Source of the DNA: Marinilabilia salmonicolor JCM 21150 | GTDB lineage: Bacteria; Bacteroidota; Bacteroidia; Bacteroidales; Marinilabiliaceae | Assembly: GCF_000259075.1 (NCBI RefSeq) | Contig: NZ_AJKI01000027.1 | Span: 33,799-97,798 of the forward strand | Length of the DNA stretch: 64,000 nucleotides | Direction: 5' to 3' | Part shown: positions 32,721-42,571 of the stretch, piece after piece | Layout of the letters: every line of letters begins with the position of its first letter | How positions within the stretch are numbered: the first letter of the stretch is position 1 | Made by a program: the position numbers and the translations under genes | Notes under the pieces: generated by a model | The model's database searches: none | Seen by the model: only the letters and a program-made list of their open reading frames with translations | Told to the model about the DNA's origin: nothing

Positions 32721-33901
32721 AGTTCCTTTGAATTTAATAATTCTGAATATAACTCTGAATACAAAGAAATGATTCTATTGTTGTCGTATTTTGAAGCTGT
32801 TTCTTTCAAATCTTTTTCATAAAAAGTAAATTTATTCGAGAAGTATTTATTCATTAAGGCAATAAGAGAATTTTGGTCAGCAGAATCGAAGAGTCTTCCA
32901 ACTTTTTCATTTACTATTTCAGGTAAACCTCCATTTTTAGAAGCAAATACAGGAATATTCATAGAAAAAGCTTCAATAATAACCCTGCCAAATGGTTCAT
33001 TCCATAAAGAAGGAACGATTAGAAGATTAATTCTACTAAAAAAATCTAAAGAATTGACCTGTCCCAAAAAGACGATTTCATCATATTTTTCATACTGATC
33101 TTTAATTTTTTTCTCATATGAACGATTACCAGTACCTGCAATCAATAACCGAAAACCTTTATTATTACTTTTTAGAAATGAATCAATCATAAATTCTATA
33201 CCTTTTTCAGGAGAGATACGCCCTAAGTAACCAATTGAAGAATCCGATTGTGATGTTTTTTTTCTGATATTATTATTAATATTAATGGCATTCGGAATAT
33301 TTAATTTAAACCTTGAACGATTAAAGTAGCCCAGGGATATATGTTTTTCTAAGATAAAATTACTTATTCCAACTACAGCATTTACGTGATGTGATTTTAG
33401 TTTCTTTGCGTAAGAAAATGCTTGGCAGGTGTTACATTGTTTTATACATGCTTTTCCATTTTTTATCATTGCTTGTTGCGGACAAATTAAGTAGTAATCC
33501 CTTAACGTATGAATAATCGGAATTTTTAAACGGGATGATATTTGCCATATTATGGTTGACAAACCGCAAAGGTTATTACTATGAACAACATCAGGATTAA
33601 TTTTAGAAAGAATTCTTTTTAATGGAATACGATATAAATAATTTGAAATATCAATAAAATGCCATAATAATTTACTTACGAAGAATTTTTCTCTTTGAGG
33701 GTATCGCCAATAAATATTTCTATTTCTAATACGGTAAACTTCGACTCCATTTAGTATATCAAACTCATTTTTATTTGAAGTCGTGATTACAGAAACTTCA
33801 TGACCGGATTTAACAAGTCCTTCCGCTAATAATTGTGTTGATATCTCTGCTCCACCATTGATATAGGGAGGATAAAGTGTACATACAATTGCTATTTTCA
33901 T
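32717..33901 (-). CDS. Glycosyltransferase family 4 protein
   Basis: A 394-residue GT-B glycosyltransferase. The N-terminus reads VCTLYPPYINGGAEISTQLL. A cysteine-rich insert (CPQQAMIKNGKACIKQCNTC, about residues 138-157) is known from some GT4 proteins of this type and may bind a metal. The donor site has GYLGRISPEKGIEFMIDSF and the EX7E region EPFGRVIIEAFSMNIPVFAS. Overlaps the next gene by four bases. Part of the A/T-rich glycan block. Confidence 0.9.
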   Translation of the reverse strand: MKIAIVCTLYPPYINGGAEISTQLLAEGLVKSGHEVSVITTSNKNEFDILNGVEVYRIRNRNIYWRYPQREKFFVSKLLWHFIDISNYLYRIPLKRILSKINPDVVHSNNLCGLSTIIWQISSRLKIPIIHTLRDYYLICPQQAMIKNGKACIKQCNTCQAFSYAKKLKSHHVNAVVGISNFILEKHISLGYFNRSRFKLNIPNAININNNIRKKTSQSDSSIGYLGRISPEKGIEFMIDSFLKSNNKGFRLLIAGTGNRSYEKKIKDQYEKYDEIVFLGQVNSLDFFSRINLLIVPSLWNEPFGRVIIEAFSMNIPVFASKNGGLPEIVNEKVGRLFDSADQNSLIALMNKYFSNKFTFYEKDLKETASKYDNNRIISLYSELYSELLNSKEL

Positions 33902-33971
33902 TTTATAATATACAGACTGTGAGTGACTAGTTCAGACTTAACATCAAAGGATAAAACTTTAAAAAACATGT

Positions 33972-34976
33972 CTATAGAATATCAATTTCATGTTTCAAAT
34001 TTAGTCCAAAGTTGCTCCAACTATTTACATCTATAAACTTCTGGAAGGCAGCAAGGTTATTTTGTTCACGAGAGTTAACAATTTCATCAATATCCTCGTA
34101 AGAATTAAATGTTTTACAAATATTATCTTCTTTCAGCTCTTGAAATGCACCTATATTGGGGCCAATTATGTTTCCCAATAAAGCAATAGTGTCCATTAAT
34201 GCACCAGAGCTGGACACTGACGTTGACTTGTAGGGGAATAATACAAATTTAGAAGTTTTTATAAGTGATGAAAGGTACTCAAAAGAAACTGCTTTGTTTT
34301 CAAAAGTTATATTAGAACTTGTGAGTTTTCGAATTTCCTTTTCATAAGAATTGATTTTGCACCTGCCAACAATTCTTATTTTCCATTTGATATTGTTTGT
34401 ATTTACATATTGTAAAAATTCCAATACCCCCTTATATGGCTCAATTGATCCCCATATCAGAATATCATAATATTTCTCATTATTGGGATTGTAATCAGTA
34501 TTGAACTTTAAGAGTTCTGGATTAATAGGATGATTGAAGAACACCACTTTTTTGTTTGTCTCTTTTTTTGCAAAATGCATTGCTGCCTTTGAATGTGTCA
34601 CAATTAAATGTGAATAACGAAACATTAAATGCTTAATGATTTTTGATATTATATGTTCTCCTTTATGAGGGTGAAAATTATGTAATACCCAAATAATCTT
34701 AACTTTCCTAACTCTCAAGATTTGAAGAATTAAAAGAAACAGAAAAAACTGATATATGCCTAATTTTCTAGTATGTAGGTTTTCAATCCAATTAAAAATA
34801 ATACACTCCAAACTAAATACGTTCTTCAATAGGTCAATTATTGAAATATTGACTATTGAGTTTTTATTAATTACATTATAATACTGGGAAATACTCTCTT
34901 TGAAAAGTTTTGAATAAGGGTTTTTTACAAAATCTCTATTAGAGGGGAAATCAGGTGGATAATAGTATACTTTCAT
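33972..34976 (-). CDS. Glycosyltransferase, GT4-like
   Basis: A 334-residue protein of GT-B type. Visible features are KIIWVLHNFHPHKGE, YSHLIVTHSKAAMHFAKK, then DILIWGSIEPYKGVLEFLQY at the donor-domain start and KFVLFPYKSTSVSSSGALMD, where the family's donor-phosphate contacts lie. It is shorter and more diverged than its two GT4 neighbours. Acceptor and donor unknown. Confidence 0.8.
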   Translation of the reverse strand: MKVYYYPPDFPSNRDFVKNPYSKLFKESISQYYNVINKNSIVNISIIDLLKNVFSLECIIFNWIENLHTRKLGIYQFFLFLLILQILRVRKVKIIWVLHNFHPHKGEHIISKIIKHLMFRYSHLIVTHSKAAMHFAKKETNKKVVFFNHPINPELLKFNTDYNPNNEKYYDILIWGSIEPYKGVLEFLQYVNTNNIKWKIRIVGRCKINSYEKEIRKLTSSNITFENKAVSFEYLSSLIKTSKFVLFPYKSTSVSSSGALMDTIALLGNIIGPNIGAFQELKEDNICKTFNSYEDIDEIVNSREQNNLAAFQKFIDVNSWSNFGLNLKHEIDIL

Positions 34977-35040
34977 AAAGTCCTAGTATAAAACTTAATG
35001 ATTAAGTTAATTTTTATGGCAAATTTAATGGTGAACTATA

Positions 35041-35724
35041 TTAAGATTTATAGATTTTTCCCTTTATCCATAATTTAATTTTGTTGTTAAAAAGTTGCTT
35101 AAACCTATGATTTAATTTAAGGTAAATATTCCCTTTATTTGAAACCGGAAAAGGTTTATTTGGAATATCTTTATTCAAAAAGTTACAAAGTTTTTCCCAG
35201 CTATCACCATTTGTTACATCGAAAACGATTAAATCATCTTTTCTATTGGCAAAATAGTCAAGAACTTTTTTATGGTGATTTCTAAATTCTTCTTCCCATG
35301 CATTTTTATCTATATTATACCAGGGATTATCTGGATATTTTTCTTGAAGCTTATCCAAATTCTTTATTCTCTTTACATGTTTTTCTCTGCTTTTTATCCA
35401 ACTATTCATATCCCTTGTATTGAGAATAAATTTGCTGTTCGGATATTGTTTATCCAATTCAATAAATAAGTGATTCGTAGAGGGAATATTCCAATCGGAA
35501 TAGGCATCATAATGTTCGATTCCTTGCAATAACTTGTTACCACTTTCATAGTTATCTTTTATAATGGGTTTAATGTGTCTGCCATTTTTTTCATTACAAT
35601 GGACACTTTGGATGCCAAGTTTCAAAAAAGCATCATGCAAAGATGTTGTGCCTGTTTTGTTTAAACCAATACAAAATATTTTATTATATGTTTTGTGGTT
35701 TTGGTTATTTGCTTTTTTATTCAT
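35041..35724 (-). CDS. Sulfotransferase family protein (PAPS-dependent)
   Basis: A protein of 227 residues from ATG 35724; a TTG at 35757 would add eleven. IFCIGLNKTGTTSLHDAF is the 5'-phosphosulfate-binding loop, and KFILNTRDMNSWIKSREKH carries the arginine and serine expected in the 3'-phosphate-binding segment. The type is closest to Sulfotransfer_4. Such enzymes move sulfate from PAPS to a hydroxyl, here plausibly on the exopolysaccharide. The sulfate-activation genes cysN, cysD and cysC lie 7-10 kb upstream in the same locus and would supply PAPS. Confidence 0.85.
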   Translation of the reverse strand: MNKKANNQNHKTYNKIFCIGLNKTGTTSLHDAFLKLGIQSVHCNEKNGRHIKPIIKDNYESGNKLLQGIEHYDAYSDWNIPSTNHLFIELDKQYPNSKFILNTRDMNSWIKSREKHVKRIKNLDKLQEKYPDNPWYNIDKNAWEEEFRNHHKKVLDYFANRKDDLIVFDVTNGDSWEKLCNFLNKDIPNKPFPVSNKGNIYLKLNHRFKQLFNNKIKLWIKGKIYKS

Positions 35725-35753
35725 GGTATATACATTAATACATGTAGCAATTT

Positions 35754-36707
35754 TCAATTTTTGTTGTCTGAAAATTTACTTTTCAGATATTCTATATACG
35801 AGTAAATTATTAATGGACCTGATAGGTTATATTGTTTACGTTGATTGAACCAAAATAACATTCTTAAGATGCCTTTGTTTTTGTAGGTTTTAGATAATGT
35901 CTGAATCTTTCTTTTTTGAAAATAAGTGCGATTATAGTCTTCAATATTAGCTTTCTGAATAGTGTCTATTACATCCACAGGGGCTGTTTTAGATACATAA
36001 TCATCCATCCATTCTTGGTATAAGTCTAAAGCAAGCAGTTTTTGCTCAGAATTACCTGAACTTGATATTGTAACAGGGCTTCTTCTGTAACAAAACAATG
36101 GCTTGTTGGTGTGTGCAATTCCCTTTTTATCCATTGCGATAAATGAAGTGATATCATCTGTACCCCAAGCAAGAGGTATTTTGTAAAAACCACCTCTATT
36201 TTTGAGTGCTGATGTTCTGTATACAAAATCTGAAATGAATTGCTGTCTTCCACTTTTCATTCGATGAAAAATATTATCGTATACAGTTTCAAATTCTGCC
36301 CAAACTGGGGTTAAGCCTATTTTCACCGATTCTTCATTAATTATGTATGAACGGCAATGAAAAACATCGAGGTTAGGATTATTAGAAATAAGCTTATTAA
36401 ATTCATACAAATAATTAGGTTCCAGCATATCATCATCCCCCATAAGAACAAAATATTCTCCTTTAGCATAGGAAAGACACTTATTCCAGTTGTCGACTAA
36501 GTTTATTGCACCAAAGTTTTTTGTGTTTTTATAATATTTTATTCTTTTGTCTTTGAACCCAGATACAATGGAGTCTAAGTCTGCAGGTGAAGCGTCATTT
36601 ACAATAATCAGCTCAAAATCATTATAAGTTTGATTTAATATGCTTATTATACACTGACTTAGGAACTTGTCTTTATATGCTGGTATTCCAATGGAAAATT
36701 TCATCAA
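35754..36707 (-). CDS. Glycosyltransferase family 2 protein
   Basis: A 317-residue GT-A glycosyltransferase. The N-terminus reads FSIGIPAYKDKFLSQCIISI, then LIIVNDASPADL, and GEYFVLMGDDDMLEPNYLYE holds the DxD metal-binding site; an ED-like region follows near AWGTDDITSFIAM. No membrane segments. It starts one base after the wzy stop. Confidence 0.9.
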   Translation of the reverse strand: MMKFSIGIPAYKDKFLSQCIISILNQTYNDFELIIVNDASPADLDSIVSGFKDKRIKYYKNTKNFGAINLVDNWNKCLSYAKGEYFVLMGDDDMLEPNYLYEFNKLISNNPNLDVFHCRSYIINEESVKIGLTPVWAEFETVYDNIFHRMKSGRQQFISDFVYRTSALKNRGGFYKIPLAWGTDDITSFIAMDKKGIAHTNKPLFCYRRSPVTISSSGNSEQKLLALDLYQEWMDDYVSKTAPVDVIDTIQKANIEDYNRTYFQKRKIQTLSKTYKNKGILRMLFWFNQRKQYNLSGPLIIYSYIEYLKSKFSDNKN

Positions 36708-36708
36708 C

Positions 36709-37923
36709 TTATACTATTATTTTAGAATTAGAATAGTGCTTTTCCAGAACGTAAACACAAAGAGAGAATAATATTGGATTTTTAAGAACAGTAGATGTTC
36801 CAATATTTATAAGAGCCATAAATATTAGATACATCTGTGCATATTTTATTTGAATTGGCACATTTTGCTTGATACTCCTATAAAAGATGAGTAAATAAAA
36901 AAACAATCCTAGAAATCCTAATTTTATATAAATATTGGCATAACCAACATCTGAGGCATATAGGCCATATTGATTTGCAAGCATTAATTCTTTTTTCCCC
37001 ATATGACTTTCAAAATGGGCAACACCGTTTCCCAAAATTGCGGTAATAAAATTTTCAGTATAATCTGTAAAAAAATATTTATATGCGGTTACCCTAATAT
37101 TTTCTTCACCAGCATTTGTACTTTCGATTTGTGATTCGGTAAGCTTAATTAATTGGTCTAATTTAGATGAACGATCTTTAACAATTCTTGGAATAGCCAT
37201 ATATAATATTACAGCTAATGTAATTATTAACCATTTAGACCTAGTTTCTTTAAAAAAAAAGAATAATGACACTATAAATGCGAAAAAAATTGTCTGTCTG
37301 GTTACGTGCATTATTATAACTAGAAAAATTGCTGAAGAAATAATAATCCATTTGAATTTTCTTGAAACAAAATAATAGTTTAAAGCTAAAAATAATCCAC
37401 CATAGATAAATTCTTTACCGGGAATAAACAGACGAAAGAAACCTCGATTATCACGAATATCTTTTGACATATCAAGCTGAAAGAGCACATCAGGTGCTTG
37501 AGATAGAGCATATAGCCAAATAAAGATATAAAATATGCAATACAACCAGATTACTTTTTCAATAAAGGAATAGCTAACTTTAGCTTGCTTTAAAATGAAA
37601 AAATAGATTAATGCCAAATAGGGCATTGTAGCTCTATATCCTAAGATTATATTTTGTTGGTTAAACACAAATGCCATAAATGTAGATAATAGCATTAACA
37701 AGAGTATGTACTTAATTAATCTTGAATACGGCTTATTTTTGAATTTGCATAGAAAGATCTTTGAAAAAATTAAAAGACAGAGGCTAACTACTAAGAAATA
37801 TAGAAGCTTTGAATACTCTATATTCAAATTGATGTACCCATAGAAATAAAAGGATATTAAAGGCAAAAATATTATTAGAAACTTGTAGAATCTTTTAAGT
37901 GAAATATTTGTTACCAATGGCAT
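36709..37923 (-). CDS. Wzy-like O-antigen / exopolysaccharide polymerase
   Basis: A 404-residue very hydrophobic protein with about ten to eleven membrane helices (for example FLIIFLPLISFYFYGYI, YLALIYFFILKQ, WIIISSAIFLVIIMHVTRQT) and a large loop at about residues 245-300 before the last helices, the topology of Wzy/EpsG-type polymerases. Sequence identity in this family is low, so the call rests on topology and on its place between glycosyltransferases and wzx. It would join repeat units on the periplasmic face. Confidence 0.75.
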   Translation of the reverse strand: MPLVTNISLKRFYKFLIIFLPLISFYFYGYINLNIEYSKLLYFLVVSLCLLIFSKIFLCKFKNKPYSRLIKYILLLMLLSTFMAFVFNQQNIILGYRATMPYLALIYFFILKQAKVSYSFIEKVIWLYCIFYIFIWLYALSQAPDVLFQLDMSKDIRDNRGFFRLFIPGKEFIYGGLFLALNYYFVSRKFKWIIISSAIFLVIIMHVTRQTIFFAFIVSLFFFFKETRSKWLIITLAVILYMAIPRIVKDRSSKLDQLIKLTESQIESTNAGEENIRVTAYKYFFTDYTENFITAILGNGVAHFESHMGKKELMLANQYGLYASDVGYANIYIKLGFLGLFFYLLIFYRSIKQNVPIQIKYAQMYLIFMALINIGTSTVLKNPILFSLCVYVLEKHYSNSKIIV

Positions 37924-37948
37924 ATTGCAGAAAGAATAAATGTTCTAA

Positions 37949-39169
37949 TTAATTATTTTTGAGTTGTTCTTTAGAAAATGTATTAAAACAGTCTTGCGCA
38001 ATTTTATGAGCGACTATTTTAGCTTTAGTATTTGCTTTAGCCATTTCGATAATTCTCTCTATTTCAATTAATGCATTTTTGATCTCAGGTTGCTCAACTC
38101 CAAAATTTTCAATATTATAAGCATATTTTTCTAAATCCAAAATTTGTAATAATCCTGAAATTTTGTGTTCATATGAAAGAGCAACAAAAGGTGTGTTATT
38201 ATTAATTGCAAATACTATAGAATGATAACGAGCACCTACTACCAACTTTGCATTTGATATAAGAGTTTGTTGTATATCTGAATTATATTTTTCAGACAAT
38301 ACAATAATATCTTTATTATTTATCTCTTCTACAAGTGTTTTAAAATAAATTTCGTCAGACTTTTTTCCTACATTAAATAATTGAGGAAGCATCAATATTT
38401 TGGTATTTTGGTATTTTGATAGAAGTAATTTCATAATACCTAAATAGAATTCCTTAATAAATTCTGGCCGGCAATTATTAAAAGCAGTATGCCAGGTAAG
38501 CGAATTTGGAACAAATATTACATAGTCAACTTTATGAACAATCTCTTTGAGTCCCGAAGGCAAATTCACGTTTGGAGTATCTAAAAATGCTGTATCAATT
38601 GCTGGAACATAAGGGATGTTCATTTTTTTTGCTAAACTCATCGTTTTCGCATCGCGAATTGAAATAAAATCGAAATTATTTAACAACTTAAGACTAACAT
38701 TTTTAAAACATCTATTCCACTTAGTTTTCATTGGGAAAGGTCCGAAAGATCTTGAATAGTAAGCCACTTTTTTATGGTAGGCACTTGCCAATGAAAGCTT
38801 ATATATATGATTCCAATTCTGAAATGACCCCATGCAAATTCCTCCGGGAGCACAAACAATAAAATCTGCTTCTTTGATATATTTAATTATAGAATAATTA
38901 GCAGGATGAACTAAAGAAAGTTTTAATAATTGCAAACGTAAAGCCCATTTTCTTATGAAATTGGCTCCTTTAGTCATCGTTTTTATGTTTATATATTCAT
39001 TTAAAGGATATGATACTTTAAATTGATTAATACTGTCTTGCGGTGCAGATTGAAATAGCACAGTTATCTTGTAATCGGGGAATTTTGTATTAAGATTACG
39101 CATCAAACTTTTATGTGCTGCCTCATCCCCCCTATTATTCAACGGTTGATTGATAATTAAAATATTCAT
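37949..39169 (-). CDS. Polysaccharide pyruvyl transferase family protein
   Basis: A 406-residue protein with the N-terminus ILIINQPLNNRGDEAAHKSL (the N-x-GDE-A loop of PF04230), IVCAPGGICMGSF, KKVAYYSRSFGPF, ISIRDAKTMSLAKK and VVGARYHSIVFAINNNTPFV. These match the family that adds ketal-linked pyruvate from phosphoenolpyruvate to a sugar. It follows the FrhB-like gene by eight bases, a pairing often seen in polysaccharide loci. Confidence 0.87.
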   Translation of the reverse strand: MNILIINQPLNNRGDEAAHKSLMRNLNTKFPDYKITVLFQSAPQDSINQFKVSYPLNEYINIKTMTKGANFIRKWALRLQLLKLSLVHPANYSIIKYIKEADFIVCAPGGICMGSFQNWNHIYKLSLASAYHKKVAYYSRSFGPFPMKTKWNRCFKNVSLKLLNNFDFISIRDAKTMSLAKKMNIPYVPAIDTAFLDTPNVNLPSGLKEIVHKVDYVIFVPNSLTWHTAFNNCRPEFIKEFYLGIMKLLLSKYQNTKILMLPQLFNVGKKSDEIYFKTLVEEINNKDIIVLSEKYNSDIQQTLISNAKLVVGARYHSIVFAINNNTPFVALSYEHKISGLLQILDLEKYAYNIENFGVEQPEIKNALIEIERIIEMAKANTKAKIVAHKIAQDCFNTFSKEQLKNN

Positions 39170-39177
39170 AATTCCTC

Positions 39178-40560
39178 TTATTTCTTGGATAATATTTTCT
39201 TTATTACGTGTTTAATCTTGGTTGGTATAATACCTTTTAAACCATGTTTTAAATAATTCATTCTCAAGTACAATGGATATAACGTAATTATAAACACTAA
39301 GGATGAGTTTAGTCTTAATGCGGATTTCATTGCCCAATGGCTCCTTTTTGCAAAGCGCATTCGAGCATCTTGTATTTTTTTATTTTTCCGGTCAATAACG
39401 GAGGTTGGTTTAAATCTTTTTTCAGGAACCCAATCTTTTTCTTTAGAGAATTTATGCAACCGATATCCTATATTAACTCGGCGGTGGCGTATACTTGGAT
39501 CCTGGGTAGTAAGAATTTCTTTTTCTGAGAGATTGTCAATCTTAATTGATTTGTTCGATTTAAGTTCTCTAATGATCTTTTCAGCAATTCGATTTCTTGT
39601 AATTACAATATTAGTCCCTTTCCAATCAATATTGTAAGGAGGCACCCATGCATCACCAAAAACAATATCTGCAGTTTCATTGAACACATCATCACATGCA
39701 TCACACGCTTGGTATTTAAGTGTTCCAAGTCCCCAATCACTTCCAAATATATTTTTTGCAGGTTGTGTAAGAATAAGCTTACTGTCTTTTTTATTAGTCT
39801 TAAATTCTACGGCATATTCGTTAGCAGATTTATTTTGTAATTTGACACGAAAATCTATGAAATTAACATTCTTACTTTTAACATTATAAGGCAAAGTAAA
39901 AATATCAGCAAAATATTTACTTTTTAGCTGACCACAAATAATTCCTACAAAGTATTCTATATTTTTAAACCCTTCTTCCTCTTTTTGCAACAAACGAATC
40001 GCTTTTAAAAAGCAAGGGATTCCTACAATTGCGTATTTTTTACCATCGCCTTTTATTTCTTTAAGGACTTCATTAAAACTAATAGGATAGTAACGGGATT
40101 TCTTACCGTCTCTCAGTTCATTGATGCTATTTGAAATCGAGTAACAAAAAAGAGCGTTATTTTTACTACTTCTTTTAACATGCAAAACACCATCTATCAT
40201 TTTCTTATGAAATAATAATTCTATGAATAGACTGAGTATTCCTCCGGAAGAACTACTTAATCGATATTTTTCATTTGTTGCATAACCGGCATAAAGATTT
40301 TGATAGTAGCCAATATGTTCCTGAAATTTATTTTTTTCACTGAATAATTCTTGTGCTATGATAGTTTCATTGCGGGGGGATGTAAAAGGACATACATTTT
40401 TCAACTTTTCTTCTACGTTAAAATCAGTTTGTTTTTTTGAGGTTGCAATATATTTTCCATATTGGTCAAACTGAATGCTATAATTTGATTCCTTAACAGC
40501 AGTACATGCACCACAGCCAACACAAAAACCGTTTTTAATAACTGTATTGTCTAATGTCAT
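39178..40560 (-). CDS. FrhB-like (coenzyme F420 hydrogenase beta subunit-like) iron-sulfur flavoprotein
   Basis: A 460-residue protein. GFCVGCGACTAVKES near the N-terminus holds the cysteines of an iron-sulfur cluster. YRLSSSSGGILSLFIELLF, KKYAIVGIPCFLKAIRLLQ and FGDAWVPPYNIDWKGTNIVI match the FrhB N- and C-terminal domains, with a second cysteine group (YQACDACDD). F420 use is not implied; in EPS clusters the family is an uncharacterised redox partner commonly next to pyruvyl transferases. Overlaps the wzx gene by four bases. Confidence 0.85.
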   Translation of the reverse strand: MTLDNTVIKNGFCVGCGACTAVKESNYSIQFDQYGKYIATSKKQTDFNVEEKLKNVCPFTSPRNETIIAQELFSEKNKFQEHIGYYQNLYAGYATNEKYRLSSSSGGILSLFIELLFHKKMIDGVLHVKRSSKNNALFCYSISNSINELRDGKKSRYYPISFNEVLKEIKGDGKKYAIVGIPCFLKAIRLLQKEEEGFKNIEYFVGIICGQLKSKYFADIFTLPYNVKSKNVNFIDFRVKLQNKSANEYAVEFKTNKKDSKLILTQPAKNIFGSDWGLGTLKYQACDACDDVFNETADIVFGDAWVPPYNIDWKGTNIVITRNRIAEKIIRELKSNKSIKIDNLSEKEILTTQDPSIRHRRVNIGYRLHKFSKEKDWVPEKRFKPTSVIDRKNKKIQDARMRFAKRSHWAMKSALRLNSSLVFIITLYPLYLRMNYLKHGLKGIIPTKIKHVIKKILSKK

Positions 40561-41894
40561 TTTAATGATTTAATGTTAAAAAATTGTTTCCATCCAACTG
40601 CCAAGGATTTCGTTTGAATATAAAAAATAAAGCGATATCCCGGTATAAATAAATGTGCTAAATAACCTGAAATAAAAAAGGCAGATATAGATGCAATAGA
40701 TGAACCGATGATGCCGTAATGTGGAATTAAAAAGTAGTTTAATAAAACACTTGTAAAACAAGCAAAAATATTTCTGACAGCAACAAATTTATGTATACCT
40801 TCAATAATTATAATTTGTGCTGAAAAATTAAATAACCCCATTAATGCAACTTTCCAAGATAAAATTTTTAAAACTGGTATGGCATCTAAGTATTGACTAC
40901 CAAATAAAATGGTTACAGCGGGTTTGGATAGAATAAATATTATTAGTGAAATTAATATACCTCCCCATACAATAATACTCATGTATTGTTGTCTCTTCTT
41001 AATGTATGCATCTTTGCATTTATGTAATTTTTTCACTAACAATGGAGCTATCGTTTGTGAAACAATGACAGGAATAAATATCCCTATTTCAATAATTCTG
41101 GAAGCAACGGAATATTGCCCAACACTTACATTATCCATCATTTGTTTTATCATTACTTGATCAATTTTTTGATAAATAACAACAGCTGATGCAGAAAGAA
41201 GAAGTGGAAATGATTGTTTGATTAAATAAATAGCATACCACTTGTCAAACTTCCAAGGCAATTTAAGTCCTATTTTTTTATTGAATGAAATAATAAACCC
41301 TGTAGCAACTAAAAATAAATCGAAAGATGAGGCCATTATAAAATATATTAATGGAGCATTAATGCTCAGAAGAAGAATTTTAATAGTTGCACCAATTATT
41401 GTTCGTGAAATTTCAGTTTTAACTACGTATTCATTCTGGACAATGGAAGTAAAGTAATTTCTTATAATTTTTGTTGTTGAAAATATTAATGTTGTAGAAA
41501 AAATCAACACCAATGTTTTCGTTTGTTGATCTGTTTTAAAGATTATAAGCGTTACAAATATTGCTATTATTGTAGTGAAAGCAAGTATCATTCTGATAAT
41601 AAATGATGTTCCCATAATCTTTGGAACATCACTATCTTCTTTTGCTAATTCTCTGATTTCAATATTTTCTAACCCAAAAGTTGCGAGTACTTGGAAAATT
41701 GCCACATAGCTCATCACATAGCTCATCAACCCAAAATCCTCAGGACCAAGATATCTAGCCACTAAAATACCTATAAAAAGACTACTAAGGATATTGACAA
41801 CTTTTCCTAATACAGCCCAAGAAACATTTATAGCAACTTTTTCTTTATTTCCAGTAAACTTAAGTTTCTTTGTAATGAATGATATTATTCTCAA
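40557..41894 (-). CDS. Wzx-like polysaccharide flippase
   Basis: A 445-residue MATE/MOP-superfamily membrane protein with about twelve helices. VSWAVLGKVVNILSSLFIGI at the N-terminus, then YLGPEDFGLMSYVMSYVAIF, and LLLSASAVVIYQKIDQVMIK in the middle, are typical of the Polysacc_synt/Wzx group. It would flip the undecaprenyl-linked repeat unit to the periplasm. First gene of the A/T-rich block on its transcript. Confidence 0.9.
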   Translation of the reverse strand: MRIISFITKKLKFTGNKEKVAINVSWAVLGKVVNILSSLFIGILVARYLGPEDFGLMSYVMSYVAIFQVLATFGLENIEIRELAKEDSDVPKIMGTSFIIRMILAFTTIIAIFVTLIIFKTDQQTKTLVLIFSTTLIFSTTKIIRNYFTSIVQNEYVVKTEISRTIIGATIKILLLSINAPLIYFIMASSFDLFLVATGFIISFNKKIGLKLPWKFDKWYAIYLIKQSFPLLLSASAVVIYQKIDQVMIKQMMDNVSVGQYSVASRIIEIGIFIPVIVSQTIAPLLVKKLHKCKDAYIKKRQQYMSIIVWGGILISLIIFILSKPAVTILFGSQYLDAIPVLKILSWKVALMGLFNFSAQIIIIEGIHKFVAVRNIFACFTSVLLNYFLIPHYGIIGSSIASISAFFISGYLAHLFIPGYRFIFYIQTKSLAVGWKQFFNIKSLK

Positions 41895-42189
41895 CTTATT
41901 GTATCTTAAATATGTTTTTTGGTGTGCTTTTTTTAATAGGTTAATTAGTAAGTTTTACATACAAAATAAAGCTAGAAACGGAAGTTTTATATGTTATTGC
42001 TTTATATGTTCTATCAATCATAAAATAACTAATAAATAAAGCCGAAACACCTCATTAACACTAAGGTAATCCAATATTCCTTCTGGATTTATTGTATTTT
42101 TTTGGAGATAATTTCATTGTGCCACCAACCGAAAATTCATATTGGTCATATACACCAGACAAATGATTTATTTTGCATTATTCACTGAA

Positions 42190-42290
42190 CTCGTTTAATT
42201 CGGTTTTATTCTTCTTACAAAAATCAAGCGAAGCCTCCATGTGAATAAGGTAAAAAATTTTCCACCAATAATCTCGTCGTCATGATTCAA
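42190..42290 (-). pseudogene. Relic of a second APS-kinase domain
   Basis: On the minus strand the segment can be read MEASLDFCKKNKTELNE, aligning without gaps to [17 protein letters not shown] in the intact cysN gene 500 bp upstream; DNA similarity runs over about 80 bp (42203-42280 with 42723-42800). Frames upstream of it are shifted and stops are present. The rest of the gap 41895-42571 is A/T-rich with a partial P3 word at 42306-42328 and no gene. Confidence 0.6.
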
Positions 42291-42571
42291 AGTTAGATTT
42301 CCTACTATTCTGAGCGAAGCGAAGAACCGAACATTTAATTTGAGTGAAACAAGTTATGACAGATATCGTTTGACTTATATTTAACCACAGAATAGAAAAT
42401 ACTGGTTTTTACCATTTTTTTAATGAAAGTCTTACATTTCTTCAATCATTGACTGGAATTGCCGAGTTTGAGTAATATTGAGGTAATAAAATGATTTGAC
42501 TATTGGTAATTCAAATAATCTGTGTTCATATTTGTTATCTGTGGTAAACACTCATCCTCAACCCTCAAAAA

